Positions 55,857 to 64,000 of a DNA stretch of 64,000 bases are shown piece after piece. Positions within the stretch are counted from its first letter, which is position 1; each line of letters opens with the position of its first letter. A program made the position numbers and the translations under genes. This DNA comes from Oscillospiraceae bacterium (GTDB lineage: Bacteria > Bacillota > Clostridia > UBA1212 > UBA1255): positions 1 through 64,000 of the forward strand of contig SVJB01000001.1 of NCBI GenBank assembly GCA_015069185.1. The letters are read 5' to 3'. The notes under the pieces were generated by a model. That model had not been told where the DNA came from. It ran no database searches and was given only the letters and a program-made list of their open reading frames with translations.

Positions 55857-57383
55857 ATGGGAGATGTGATTTCAAGAAATGAACAAAACAGAGCGCGTAT
55901 ACTTAATATTATAGATAAAGTATTAGAAGAGCACCGAATTAGAAAAGCACATGAGAATAGCACTTATTATGATGAGCCTATTGTCAAGACGGCTTCACAG
56001 TTAAATAATTATACACCGGAAAAAATCACACAAATGCGTCAGCTTGTGAAGCTTAAGAGTGTTTCTCCTCAGGAACTTTTCTATAGACAGGGCATCTTTA
56101 TGGCTGATTTTAATGATAACTATGATAGAGATACTATTGATGACAGTATTATCTACAGATATCCTACGTATCAGTCTATGAGGGATAGAGAACTGCGAAG
56201 ATACTTTACATGGCGGAGTAAGGTCAGACGTAGTGGGAATATTACGGTGGATGTTCCATCTTTTTTGTTTTTGTATGTATATGAGATACTTAATTTAATC
56301 GGCTATGATAATCCCAAGCAAGCTTTTGATGCATATATAAAAATATATGATATATGTAGATCTGGTTCTGGGATGATTCAACCTTATCTTGATATTTGGT
56401 ACAGAGATTTTATTGTATATTATGATTTAGATAAAGGTTTATTAGATCGTCTTACAGAATTTAAAAAGTTCAATAATTTTCAAATCTTATGTCAGCCACA
56501 GAATTATACGGATACGGAGCTTTTCGCCTCGTTGATTAGTATTGGAGAGTATAACATCAATAAATCAGCTTTTTACAATAAACACAGTGAGGAGTTGATA
56601 CATTCAATATGCTGTTCTTACAGAGCCTTGGCACAGGAATACAAAAAAGTAAATAAGAGTATCCTTACAGAGCTGTTTGGCAATAAAATACAGCAATCTT
56701 TTTTTCTTTTCAGTGGTGCTGTCTTTTTTGATCAGAAAAGAGTAAGAGATTATGAATATCACGTAAACGAAGCATACGATATTGATTGTAAACATGGTAG
56801 ATGGTATGTTAGTTACTATGATATAGGACATGGAAAGAAGAAAATAGGCAGTTTTATAAAATATACTGAATATATGATGAGAAGGTCATATAATTTCAAT
56901 AATTTTAAGGAAGTGCCATGTTTGTCTGAAGAATATAAACTTGCTATATCCGAGGGGATACAACAACATCATAACTACTGTAGGAAGTTACTCGTTCCGG
57001 AAATAAATATTGATATATCTAAGTTAAGTAATATACGTAAGAGTGCAGATATAACAATGCACAAGCTTATAGTTGAGGAGGTTGCAGAGGAGGACATATG
57101 TGCAGAACCGATAATGCAGAACAATACATTGGCAGATATATCTGCCGGCGAAGAATGGTCTTTACTAGATGTTATTGAGAAACGATTTCTTAGGTTGCTT
57201 TTAGAAAATAAACCATATGTAGGATATATCAAAGAAAATAAAATAATATTATCTGTTATAATCGATGGAATAAATGAAAAGTTATTTGATGAGTTTCAGG
57301 ACACAGTAATATTATCTGATGGAGATATTCCGGTTATTGTAGAAGATTATATAGAAAATTTGAAAGGATTTGTTTACAAATGA
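55857..57383 (+). CDS. TerB-N/TerB-C domain protein
   Basis: 508 aa, no signal or membrane segment, so cytoplasmic. Residues about 95-330 fit the TerB-N domain (YPTYQSMRDRELRRYFTWRSKVR, FLFLYVYEILNLIGYDNPKQAF in parts) and the last 90 fit TerB-C (FLRLLLENKPYVGYI, VEDYIENLKGFVYK). Such proteins are predicted scaffolds that link tellurite-resistance-type stress domains with DNA-processing enzymes. AGGGAGG precedes the ATG. It is the first gene of a three-gene operon and its stop overlaps the next start. Confidence 0.8.
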   Translation: MGDVISRNEQNRARILNIIDKVLEEHRIRKAHENSTYYDEPIVKTASQLNNYTPEKITQMRQLVKLKSVSPQELFYRQGIFMADFNDNYDRDTIDDSIIYRYPTYQSMRDRELRRYFTWRSKVRRSGNITVDVPSFLFLYVYEILNLIGYDNPKQAFDAYIKIYDICRSGSGMIQPYLDIWYRDFIVYYDLDKGLLDRLTEFKKFNNFQILCQPQNYTDTELFASLISIGEYNINKSAFYNKHSEELIHSICCSYRALAQEYKKVNKSILTELFGNKIQQSFFLFSGAVFFDQKRVRDYEYHVNEAYDIDCKHGRWYVSYYDIGHGKKKIGSFIKYTEYMMRRSYNFNNFKEVPCLSEEYKLAISEGIQQHHNYCRKLLVPEINIDISKLSNIRKSADITMHKLIVEEVAEEDICAEPIMQNNTLADISAGEEWSLLDVIEKRFLRLLLENKPYVGYIKENKIILSVIIDGINEKLFDEFQDTVILSDGDIPVIVEDYIENLKGFVYK

Positions 57384-58696
57384 AAATACCTAAACGGATT
57401 GCATCAACTGTTATAAATTCATTAAAAGGCGGAGTAGTGCCAAGAGTAGGTCTTGCATATATAACTGTAGGCAGAGATAAAGAGATTAGCGCGTTGCTTC
57501 ATGATGTAGATATAATTGTTGACGGCGGAGCCACATTCAGATTTGTCATGGGAAAATATGGTAGTGGCAAGAGTTTCTTATTACAGACTATGAGAAATTA
57601 TGTTATGGATAGAAACTTTGTGGTGGTTGATTGTGATTTATCGCCCGAGAGACGATTGCAGGGGACCAAAGGGCAAGGCCTGGCTACATATAAGGAATTG
57701 ATACGAAATATGTCTACCAAGACAAAGCCGGAGGGTGGAGCGCTGACGCTTATCCTGGATAGATGGATTAATAATATACAAAGTAGCATTGTTGCAGATA
57801 AAAGCTTTGAGATAGGTTCTTCGGAACTTATGAAAGAGGTTGAGAGAGAAATATACAGGATTATTAATTCACTGAATGAAATGGTTCATGGTTTTGACTT
57901 TGCACGATTGTTGATAATGTATTATCAGGCATATGTAGAGGACGATGAGAATAGGAAAGCTTGTGTTGTCAAATGGTTCAGAGGCGAATACAATACTAAA
58001 ACCGAAGTTAAGCAGGAGCTTGGTATCAATTTAATAATTACTGACAGTGATTGGTATGAATATATCAAAATATTTGCTATGTTTTTAAAGAAAGCCGGAT
58101 ACAGCGGATTAATGATAATGATTGATGAACTGGTAAATATTTATAAAATTCCGCAGAGTATTACGAGACAATATAATTATGAAAAGATACTTACCATGTA
58201 TAACGATGCTCTGCAGGGTAAGGCGTCATATCTTGGCATTATAATGAGTGGTACACCACAGTGTATGGAAGATCAGAGACGAGGTATATATAGTTATGAG
58301 GCTTTACGTTCTCGCTTGGCTGAGGGACGTTTTGCAGGAGAGAATATAAACGATATGTTGGCTCCTGTAATAAAGCTCACTCCATTATCTTATGAAGAAC
58401 TGCTCGTACTGATAGAGAAACTAACAGATATTCACGGACAGTTATTTGACTATATTCCCGCGCTAACACAGGATGATCTCGTTACTTTTATTAAGATCGA
58501 ATTCGAACGGGTAGGCGCAGATAGTCATATCACACCAAGAGAAGTAATAAGAGATTTTATAGAATTATTAGATATTGTATATCAGAATCCTGATGTTAAT
58601 ATTAAGGAGTTACTAAGCTCGCAGCAATTTTCTTTTACGAAGAATGAGATAAGTGACGATATGATTCATGCTGAATTTGCAGAATTTGATATATAA
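57380..58696 (+). CDS. BrxD-like ATP-binding protein (DUF2791)
   Basis: 438 aa P-loop ATPase: Walker A GKYGSGKSFLLQTM (about residue 59) and Walker B GLMIMIDELVN, followed by a sensor-type SGTPQCMEDQRRGIYSYEALRSRLAE segment (in parts). This matches the BREX-system BrxD/DUF2791 family. Starts within the ATGA overlap with the TerB gene, so translation is coupled. Likely partner of the helicase downstream, as brxD and brxHI are neighbours in BREX type 2. Confidence 0.85.
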   Translation: MKIPKRIASTVINSLKGGVVPRVGLAYITVGRDKEISALLHDVDIIVDGGATFRFVMGKYGSGKSFLLQTMRNYVMDRNFVVVDCDLSPERRLQGTKGQGLATYKELIRNMSTKTKPEGGALTLILDRWINNIQSSIVADKSFEIGSSELMKEVEREIYRIINSLNEMVHGFDFARLLIMYYQAYVEDDENRKACVVKWFRGEYNTKTEVKQELGINLIITDSDWYEYIKIFAMFLKKAGYSGLMIMIDELVNIYKIPQSITRQYNYEKILTMYNDALQGKASYLGIIMSGTPQCMEDQRRGIYSYEALRSRLAEGRFAGENINDMLAPVIKLTPLSYEELLVLIEKLTDIHGQLFDYIPALTQDDLVTFIKIEFERVGADSHITPREVIRDFIELLDIVYQNPDVNIKELLSSQQFSFTKNEISDDMIHAEFAEFDI

Positions 58697-58710
58697 AAGA
58701 AGGTGTATAA

Positions 58711-60975
58711 ATGGGTGTTTTTGAGCGATATGCTCCTTTTATACAGGATTTCATATATGAAAATTCATGGCGGCAGTTAAGAGCAGTACAGGTGGCTGCG
58801 GGGGAAGCAATTTTTAATACTGATGATAATGTTTTATTATGTGCATCTACCGCATCAGGTAAGACTGAAGCAGCATTTTTTCCTATTCTTACGCTTTTCA
58901 CCGAAAATGTACCAAAGTCTATAGGCGCTATTTATATCGGACCTCTGAAGGCTCTTATAAATGATCAGTTTTATCGTTTGAATGATTTATGTAAGGAAGC
59001 AAATATACCGATATGGCATTGGCATGGAGATGTGTCTCAATCTCACAAGGAGAAATGTTTAAAGAATCCTTCTGGTATTTTACAGATTACTCCGGAATCG
59101 TTAGAGGCGTTACTGTTACATAAACATTCTTTTATATCAAAATTATTTTGCGATTTACGTTTTATAGTAATTGATGAAGTTCACTCTTTACTTCGTGGAG
59201 ACAGAGGAGGACAGACTATTTGTCTGATGCAGAGATTATCAGAAATTGCCGGTGTTAATCCAAGAAGGATTGGATTGTCTGCGACGGTTGGTGATATAGA
59301 AAGAACCGGGGAGTTCTTATCATTGGGTACGGGTCGTAGAACAGTTATACCGGATATTGCAACGAAAGCTACTAAATGGCGGCTATCTATGGAACATTTT
59401 TATATATCAAAACAGCTTGATGATGCTTATGAAGTAATGGAACGAGAGGATTTTGAAGATAGTAGATATATGCAGCCGCTTGATATGAAGTCTGATGATG
59501 CCCCTAAGAATGCAGATCCCGGAATAGGATACATATATGAAAATACACGTAATAAGAAGTGTCTTGTGTTTGTAAACTCCAGAGAAGAGGCTGAGACTGT
59601 TACTGCTACTTTACGTCAATATTGTGAAATGAATAATGACAAGGACAGATTTCTCATTCATCATGGTAATTTATCTGCGTCCTACAGAGAAACAGCAGAA
59701 GCTGTTATGAAAGATGATGATCAATATAAAACTACTGTTACTACAGCAACATTAGAGCTAGGTATTGATATAGGGCGTTTAGAAAGAGCTTTTCAAATAG
59801 ATGCACCTGCCACTGTGTCATCATTCCTGCAAAGACTCGGTAGAACTGGTAGGAGGGATTTGCCTCCGGAAATGTGGTTCGTTATGCGTGAAGATGAACC
59901 GGAGGCAAGAGCTATGTTGCCTGAGACAATTCCATGGAAATTAATTCAAGGTATATCTCTGATACAATTATATCTTGAAGAACGATGGGTAGAGCCAACA
60001 AAACTCGACAGATTACCATATAGTTTACTATACCATCAAACTATGGCTATATTGGCATCTTGTGGTGAGCTAAGTCCTGCACAACTGGCCTCCAAAGTGC
60101 TGACTTTGCCTGTCTTTTATCGGATCAGCCAAGAAGATTACAAAGTATTGTTAAAACATCTTATAGAGATTGATCATATACAGCGGACTGATGAGGGAGG
60201 ATTGATCATTGGCCTGGCAGGAGAGAGGATAATAAATTCATTTAAGTTTTATGCTGTATTTCAGGAAAATGAAGAATACACAGTTAGATCGGAATCTCAG
60301 GAGATAGGAACAATTGTAAAACCACCGCCTGCAGGCGATAAAATAGCAATAGCAGGACACGTTTGGGTAGTTGATGAAGTGGATCATAAGAAACATGTGG
60401 TGTATTGCACTAAGGTACGTGGTATTGTGCCTGCTTTCTTTGGATTATGTCCCGGTGATATACATACTAAAATTTTAGAGAGAATGAAAAGTGTACTTGA
60501 AGAAAATAGAGACTATCAATATCTGATGAAAAATGCAGTTATCAGGCTAGACGAGGCACGCAAAAGTGCTAAATCATCATTAGTGACTAAACAACCATTG
60601 ATTAACTTAGGCGGTGATATGTGGTGTCTCTTTCCTTGGGTTGGCACATATGCATTTTTTGCCTTTGAAAGATTTATTAAGATAAAATGTTCGGATAAAT
60701 TAGGAATAAAAGCTCTTAACTCTGCACGCCCGTATTACATACAATTTAACATGAAAGGGTCTGCTGCTGATTTTTATAACGTTTTAATTGAAGAGATTAA
60801 CAAAGATATAGATCCGATTTCATTAGTATATCCGAAAGAAGTACCTGTATTTGAGAAATATGATGAATATGTACCGGAATATCTTGTTCGAAAAGGTTTT
60901 GCATATGGTATTCTTGATGTAAAAGGTATGAAAGAAAGAATATTATCATGGGAGATGGAACAGTTTATTTCCTGA
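58711..60975 (+). CDS. Lhr/BrxHI-like DEAD/DEAH-box helicase
   Basis: 754 aa superfamily-2 helicase. Motif I ASTASGKTEAAFFPIL, motif II IDEVHSLLRGDRGGQ, motif III LSATVGD, then the second RecA domain with CLVFVNSREEAE, TTATLELGIDIG and motif VI QRLGRTGRRD. A large C-terminal region (about 430-754) resembles Lhr-type winged-helix and beta-barrel domains. 14 bp after the ATPase gene, with its own ribosome site GAAGGTG. Confidence 0.92.
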   Translation: MGVFERYAPFIQDFIYENSWRQLRAVQVAAGEAIFNTDDNVLLCASTASGKTEAAFFPILTLFTENVPKSIGAIYIGPLKALINDQFYRLNDLCKEANIPIWHWHGDVSQSHKEKCLKNPSGILQITPESLEALLLHKHSFISKLFCDLRFIVIDEVHSLLRGDRGGQTICLMQRLSEIAGVNPRRIGLSATVGDIERTGEFLSLGTGRRTVIPDIATKATKWRLSMEHFYISKQLDDAYEVMEREDFEDSRYMQPLDMKSDDAPKNADPGIGYIYENTRNKKCLVFVNSREEAETVTATLRQYCEMNNDKDRFLIHHGNLSASYRETAEAVMKDDDQYKTTVTTATLELGIDIGRLERAFQIDAPATVSSFLQRLGRTGRRDLPPEMWFVMREDEPEARAMLPETIPWKLIQGISLIQLYLEERWVEPTKLDRLPYSLLYHQTMAILASCGELSPAQLASKVLTLPVFYRISQEDYKVLLKHLIEIDHIQRTDEGGLIIGLAGERIINSFKFYAVFQENEEYTVRSESQEIGTIVKPPPAGDKIAIAGHVWVVDEVDHKKHVVYCTKVRGIVPAFFGLCPGDIHTKILERMKSVLEENRDYQYLMKNAVIRLDEARKSAKSSLVTKQPLINLGGDMWCLFPWVGTYAFFAFERFIKIKCSDKLGIKALNSARPYYIQFNMKGSAADFYNVLIEEINKDIDPISLVYPKEVPVFEKYDEYVPEYLVRKGFAYGILDVKGMKERILSWEMEQFIS

Positions 60976-60977
60976 AA

Positions 60978-61006
60978 TTGACATAGAAAAGCCCCTATGC
61001 TACAAT
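60978..61006 (+). promoter_or_regulatory. Promoter of the AEC permease gene
   Basis: Consensus TTGACA (60978-60983), 17-bp spacer, TGC-TACAAT (61001-61006), starting just after the helicase stop codon. Confidence 0.75.
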
Positions 61007-61065
61007 TCACGACTGTAGGATTTAAGGTCCCCACTAAATAAGGCAATATGCTGAAAGGAATAAAA

Positions 61066-62016
61066 ATGGATAATGCAATAGCAGCTTTGAAGGCTGTGTC
61101 AGTACTAAGCTTTTTTGTTGCAATAGGTTTTGTAGCTCTTAAGACAGGTTATGTAAAGAAAGAGACCGGCAGTTATTTGGCTCATACTGTTACAAGGTTG
61201 ATAATGCCTATATGGATTATAGCTACATTGCTATCCAAGAATGTAACAATAGATCAAATATTAGAAAGAAAAGCCCTTTTTTTTACTGGTGTTATCTCTT
61301 GTTTGTTGCTGCTTTGTGTTGGGCTATTGGTATCAAAGATATTCAAGATAGAGGACAGACGTAAGTATGTATTGTTACCACTTCTTTTCACTACAAATAG
61401 TATCTTTGCAGGCATGCCGATATGTGAATTAATGTTTGGTGACAGCGGAGTACTTAGTTGTACAATATTAAGTTTCGGTTGCGAGATTGTGATATGGACT
61501 GTAGGAATATTTGTTGTAACATACGGAGCAAATAAATTACGTCCAGATGAACAAAAAATAAAGATTCCTGTTCCTGCTGTTACTATTGTATATGTAATCT
61601 GCTTTATTTTAAAGTTCTGTGGTGTTAGTTTACCTACAGTGCTTTCTCCGGCCTTTTCGGCAATAGGAGGGTGTATTGCGTATATTGCAATGATGTTCTT
61701 GGGTATGTCATTGGCTACTATCAAATTCAAAACGGCATTTAAGGATAAAATGTCATACTTTTTTTTATTAGCAAAATGTTTTATTATACCGCTTGTTGTA
61801 AACATTGTGCTCAAATTACTCAATTTTATGCCTGATAGTTATATAGATGTTGCTACAGTTATATTTGCTGTTTCTCCTGGGATATCTATGACAATGTTCT
61901 ATAAGGAATATGACTTGGATTACTCTTTTGGCAGTTCTATGACATTTGCCTGTGTTATTCTCAATATTATTACTGTTCCTTTGATAATATTTATTACAGA
62001 ACTAATTCCACTATAA
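61066..62016 (+). CDS. AEC-family (auxin efflux carrier-like) permease
   Basis: 316 aa with about ten membrane helices in two halves joined by a hydrophilic stretch (KLRPDEQKIKIP). Features such as TRLIMPIWI, TTNSIFAGMPI and AVSPGISMTMFYKEYDLD fit the AEC family of organic-acid and small-molecule carriers. ATG 61066 follows AAAGGA. The substrate is unknown, possibly malate or lactate. Confidence 0.88.
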   Translation: MDNAIAALKAVSVLSFFVAIGFVALKTGYVKKETGSYLAHTVTRLIMPIWIIATLLSKNVTIDQILERKALFFTGVISCLLLLCVGLLVSKIFKIEDRRKYVLLPLLFTTNSIFAGMPICELMFGDSGVLSCTILSFGCEIVIWTVGIFVVTYGANKLRPDEQKIKIPVPAVTIVYVICFILKFCGVSLPTVLSPAFSAIGGCIAYIAMMFLGMSLATIKFKTAFKDKMSYFFLLAKCFIIPLVVNIVLKLLNFMPDSYIDVATVIFAVSPGISMTMFYKEYDLDYSFGSSMTFACVILNIITVPLIIFITELIPL

Positions 62017-62030
62017 GAATGGTGATATGT

Positions 62031-62061
62031 TTTCCCGGTGAATATTTCCCGGGAAATTTTT
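62031..62061 (+). terminator. Terminator of the AEC gene
   Basis: TTTCCCGG / CCGGGAAA with a 10-nt loop, then five T; the T run overlaps the next -35. Confidence 0.75.
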
Positions 62062-62088
62062 GACTCAAATACTTATATAATATATAAT
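62060..62088 (+). promoter_or_regulatory. Promoter of the PC4-like gene
   Basis: TTGACT (62060-62065), 17-bp spacer, consensus TATAAT (62083-62088). The 5' untranslated region of about 90 nt shows no clear structure. Confidence 0.75.
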
Positions 62089-62182
62089 CTTAACACTTTT
62101 AAATGAGTGATGTTTCCCGATTTTCATTTCTCATGTAAGAGGCATTTTTTATTGTCAAATTACAAGGAGGTTTAATACAATT

Positions 62183-62680
62183 ATGGATAATTATGAGAAT
62201 CAGAACACAGAAGCACAGAACATGAAATTTAAATATGTGGTTAAGTTAAGGTTAGGCGAACTGTCTAAGGGGAAGAATGGTTGGTCCAAGCAAGCTAATA
62301 TTATAAAGTGGAATAATGGACTATTTAAGTTGGATATCAGAGATTGGAATAATGATAAGCAGCAGATGAGAAGAGGTGTTACTCTGACAAAGAGTGAAGC
62401 AGAACGACTAATATCATTGCTAAAGAACATAGATATGAGATTAATTGATGATTATGAAATAGAACGTACTGCTACAGTAACAATGCCTATCGCAAGAACT
62501 GTCCCAGAGTGGCCGCAAGATGATAAATCATCCACTTTGATAAATCCAACAACCGGAAAAGAAATAACAAAAAATGCACAGGAGGAAACATCCTCAGCTA
62601 TGTCAAATACTATAGATGATGCCGGTGAAAAAATTCCAATTATTGAAGGAGAACATGAGTTGTTTACAGAATCTGCATAA
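62183..62680 (+). CDS. PC4/YdbC-like ssDNA-binding protein with extension
   Basis: 165 aa. Residues about 15-85 match the YdbC/PC4 (transcriptional coactivator p15) fold: KGKNGWSKQANIIKWNNG, KLDIRDWNNDKQQMRRGVTL. The family binds single-stranded DNA as dimers. The last 75 residues form an acidic, low-complexity extension not usual for YdbC. GGAGG 14 bp before the ATG. Own promoter. Confidence 0.8.
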   Translation: MDNYENQNTEAQNMKFKYVVKLRLGELSKGKNGWSKQANIIKWNNGLFKLDIRDWNNDKQQMRRGVTLTKSEAERLISLLKNIDMRLIDDYEIERTATVTMPIARTVPEWPQDDKSSTLINPTTGKEITKNAQEETSSAMSNTIDDAGEKIPIIEGEHELFTESA

Positions 62681-62736
62681 GCAAAGACGATGATAATCAT
62701 CATAAAATATCATGTAATATTATTTTGGAGGCTACT

Positions 62737-63141
62737 ATGAAACAGGCTGTAAGCTACATTTTCGGTGCAGGTACAGCTCCGAAAGTAACAGGAATTGTAA
62801 GAATACAGGATACTTTAGATGGATTTATTCGCGTAGACATAGACATAAAAGGATTAGAAAACAATGTATATGGTTTTCATATACATGAAAAAGGAGCATG
62901 TGTAGATAATGTAGAAAAACCATTTGCCGCCAGTGGTGAGATATACACTAGTGGTGGCACAATGCCACCGCTAGTACCATCACGCGGAAGGGCTCGGATG
63001 ACATTTTATACAAGAGATTTAAATATAGATGATATAATAGGAAGGTCACTGATTATCCGCAAGGATAACAGTGACCATGATTCAAGAATTGCTTGTGGTA
63101 TTATTCGGAAAGTGATTTCCGGGAAGAAATCTTATTCATAA
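62737..63141 (+). CDS. Cu/Zn superoxide dismutase-fold protein lacking most metal ligands
   Basis: 134 aa. Clearly of the SodC fold: VTGIVRIQDT, GFHIHEKGAC (two Cu ligands, His48 and His50), GGTMPPL, IIGRSLIIRKD and ACGII. The Zn loop that should hold H-x-H-x-G-D-x-P lacks His (SGGTMPPL), and the later Cu ligand is Arg (IIRKD instead of IIHxD). No signal peptide is visible. It is therefore unlikely to be an active dismutase. ATG 62737 follows GGAGG. Its 3' end overlaps the convergent CotH gene by 10 bp. Confidence 0.8.
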   Translation: MKQAVSYIFGAGTAPKVTGIVRIQDTLDGFIRVDIDIKGLENNVYGFHIHEKGACVDNVEKPFAASGEIYTSGGTMPPLVPSRGRARMTFYTRDLNIDDIIGRSLIIRKDNSDHDSRIACGIIRKVISGKKSYS

Positions 63142-64000
63142 AAATTCAGAATATCATTAACGTAATGCAGAAAATAACCGGACTCACCGGAGCGTTTCTT
63201 TGCCCAGTAGGAAAGAGATTTATTGGTGTCTTCGGTTATTGCGATTTTCCATTGTTCGTATGTAAGATCTGCGGTCCATTGATGATCACCAAATGATTTT
63301 ACAAACATGCCAACTTTCATTTCATCTTTTATTGCTTTATAACATGTGTCAATCTGTTTTTGTAATTTTTCAGAAGGCCAATATTCTGTAGCTAACTTAA
63401 CACAGTAATCATAAAAACTTTTACGAAATCCTTCATTCTTTAAGCAGAAATGGAAAAGACCTTGGGTATATAAAGAATCCGGATATCTAGAATCTGATGT
63501 TGCTGGATATCCTACATTGGATTCAAAATCAAGATAGTTAACAAGTGTGAATCTGAAATTGGATGAATCTGCTAAATTGTATAATTCTATCGGTGTACCA
63601 TATGTCATGCCCATTGTATATCGTCCCATAGATAGGTCCTGATCCTTGAACATGAATCTCCATTTGCCATCAGTTTGTTCAATTGCAGGATCATATTCAC
63701 CTGTATATCTCCATACACGCAGATTGTTATGTGGCCAGTCAGTATTACAAATAAACAAGTTGATTGCATAATATTGCATCAAATTCTCCATGTCAATATA
63801 TTGAGCAGCTTCCTCATATGTATATAAACCTTTGTTAATATCTTCAAGTAAATTGCGGAATGCTTCAAGTTCATAAAACTTACCATTATCTTGAACATAA
63901 TAGAACCATGTACCATCATATCTACCGCCAAGAGAAGTATCCAGTTCGTTTGAAATCATAGAAATATTATCTGTATCTGTAATGCCATAAACATTTTCAA
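63132..64000 (-). CDS. CotH-family protein, C-terminal part (5' cut by window edge)
   Basis: The frame stays open through base 64000, so the ATG at 63959 is internal. The 289 visible residues cover the C-terminal CotH region with VQDNGKFYELEAF, the CNTDWPHNNLRVWR motif, KWRFMFKDQDLSMG (metal-binding D-x-D position) and a helical tail. Second CotH homologue in the window; it differs in sequence from that at 18621. Function unknown. Confidence 0.85.
   Translation of the reverse strand, partial: ENVYGITDTDNISMISNELDTSLGGRYDGTWFYYVQDNGKFYELEAFRNLLEDINKGLYTYEEAAQYIDMENLMQYYAINLFICNTDWPHNNLRVWRYTGEYDPAIEQTDGKWRFMFKDQDLSMGRYTMGMTYGTPIELYNLADSSNFRFTLVNYLDFESNVGYPATSDSRYPDSLYTQGLFHFCLKNEGFRKSFYDYCVKLATEYWPSEKLQKQIDTCYKAIKDEMKVGMFVKSFGDHQWTADLTYEQWKIAITEDTNKSLSYWAKKRSGESGYFLHYVNDILNFYE

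Overview
The window is chromosomal DNA of a low-GC Gram-positive anaerobe, most likely a class Clostridia (Bacillota) bacterium of gut or rumen type. This rests on AT-rich coding sequence, strong GGAGG ribosome sites, rplU-prp-rpmA with an N-terminally extended L27, HPr kinase, DarA, a B. subtilis-type LexA box and CotH-family proteins. The genus cannot be fixed from sequence alone.

Layout. 1-9085 (+): an edge-truncated gene, membrane proteins, a eukaryote-type UDP-sugar pyrophosphorylase, a two-component system, hprK, murB, a lipoprotein and an RluA-type pseudouridine synthase. 9091-15928 (-): a CAP-domain protein, then a pyruvate dehydrogenase-type operon (E2, E3, fused E1 alpha-beta, DeoR regulator). 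This is divergent from pta-ackA (16275-18477, +); together they give a pyruvate to acetyl-CoA to acetate + ATP route. The shared intergenic region carries several GTGAAAAT elements, including a perfect palindrome at the pta start site. 18621-27786 (+): a CotH-like lipoprotein, rpmF, a DUF512 protein, der, plsY, an ABC exporter with a zinc ribbon plus its DUF1854 partner, darA and a TSCPD protein. 27776-29902 (-): GDPD and an MFS transporter. 30042-34822 (+): a sialate-esterase-like lipoprotein whose 3' end is duplicated as a perfect 31-bp direct repeat; the repeats flank about 3.1 kb of truncated and decaying genes that ends at a tRNA-Pro promoter. 35066-46345 (+): smc, ftsY, a three-gene transcarboxylase-like set, a BaiN/HI0933 flavoprotein, galE and two membrane proteins. 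46347-49658 (-): a CNNM/HlyC transporter and a secreted protein with a C-terminal sorting-like tail. 49862-54624 (+): L21 leader, rplU, prp, rpmA, obgE, a DUF4364 regulator, a sensory-rhodopsin-transducer homologue and rhaA. 54713-55687: a DUF362 protein and tRNA-Glu. 55857-60975 (+): TerB-N/TerB-C protein, BrxD-like ATPase and Lhr-type helicase. 61066-64000: an AEC permease, a PC4/YdbC-like ssDNA-binding protein, a degenerate Cu/Zn-SOD-fold protein and the C-terminal part of a second CotH protein.

The most interesting system is the TerB-N / BrxD-like / helicase operon. Its promoter has a perfect LexA (SOS) box just upstream of the -35 and a second degenerate box between -35 and -10. This suggests a DNA-damage-inducible DNA-processing or anti-phage module without the other BREX genes. 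Second is the repeat-flanked, decaying 3.1-kb insertion beside tRNA-Pro.
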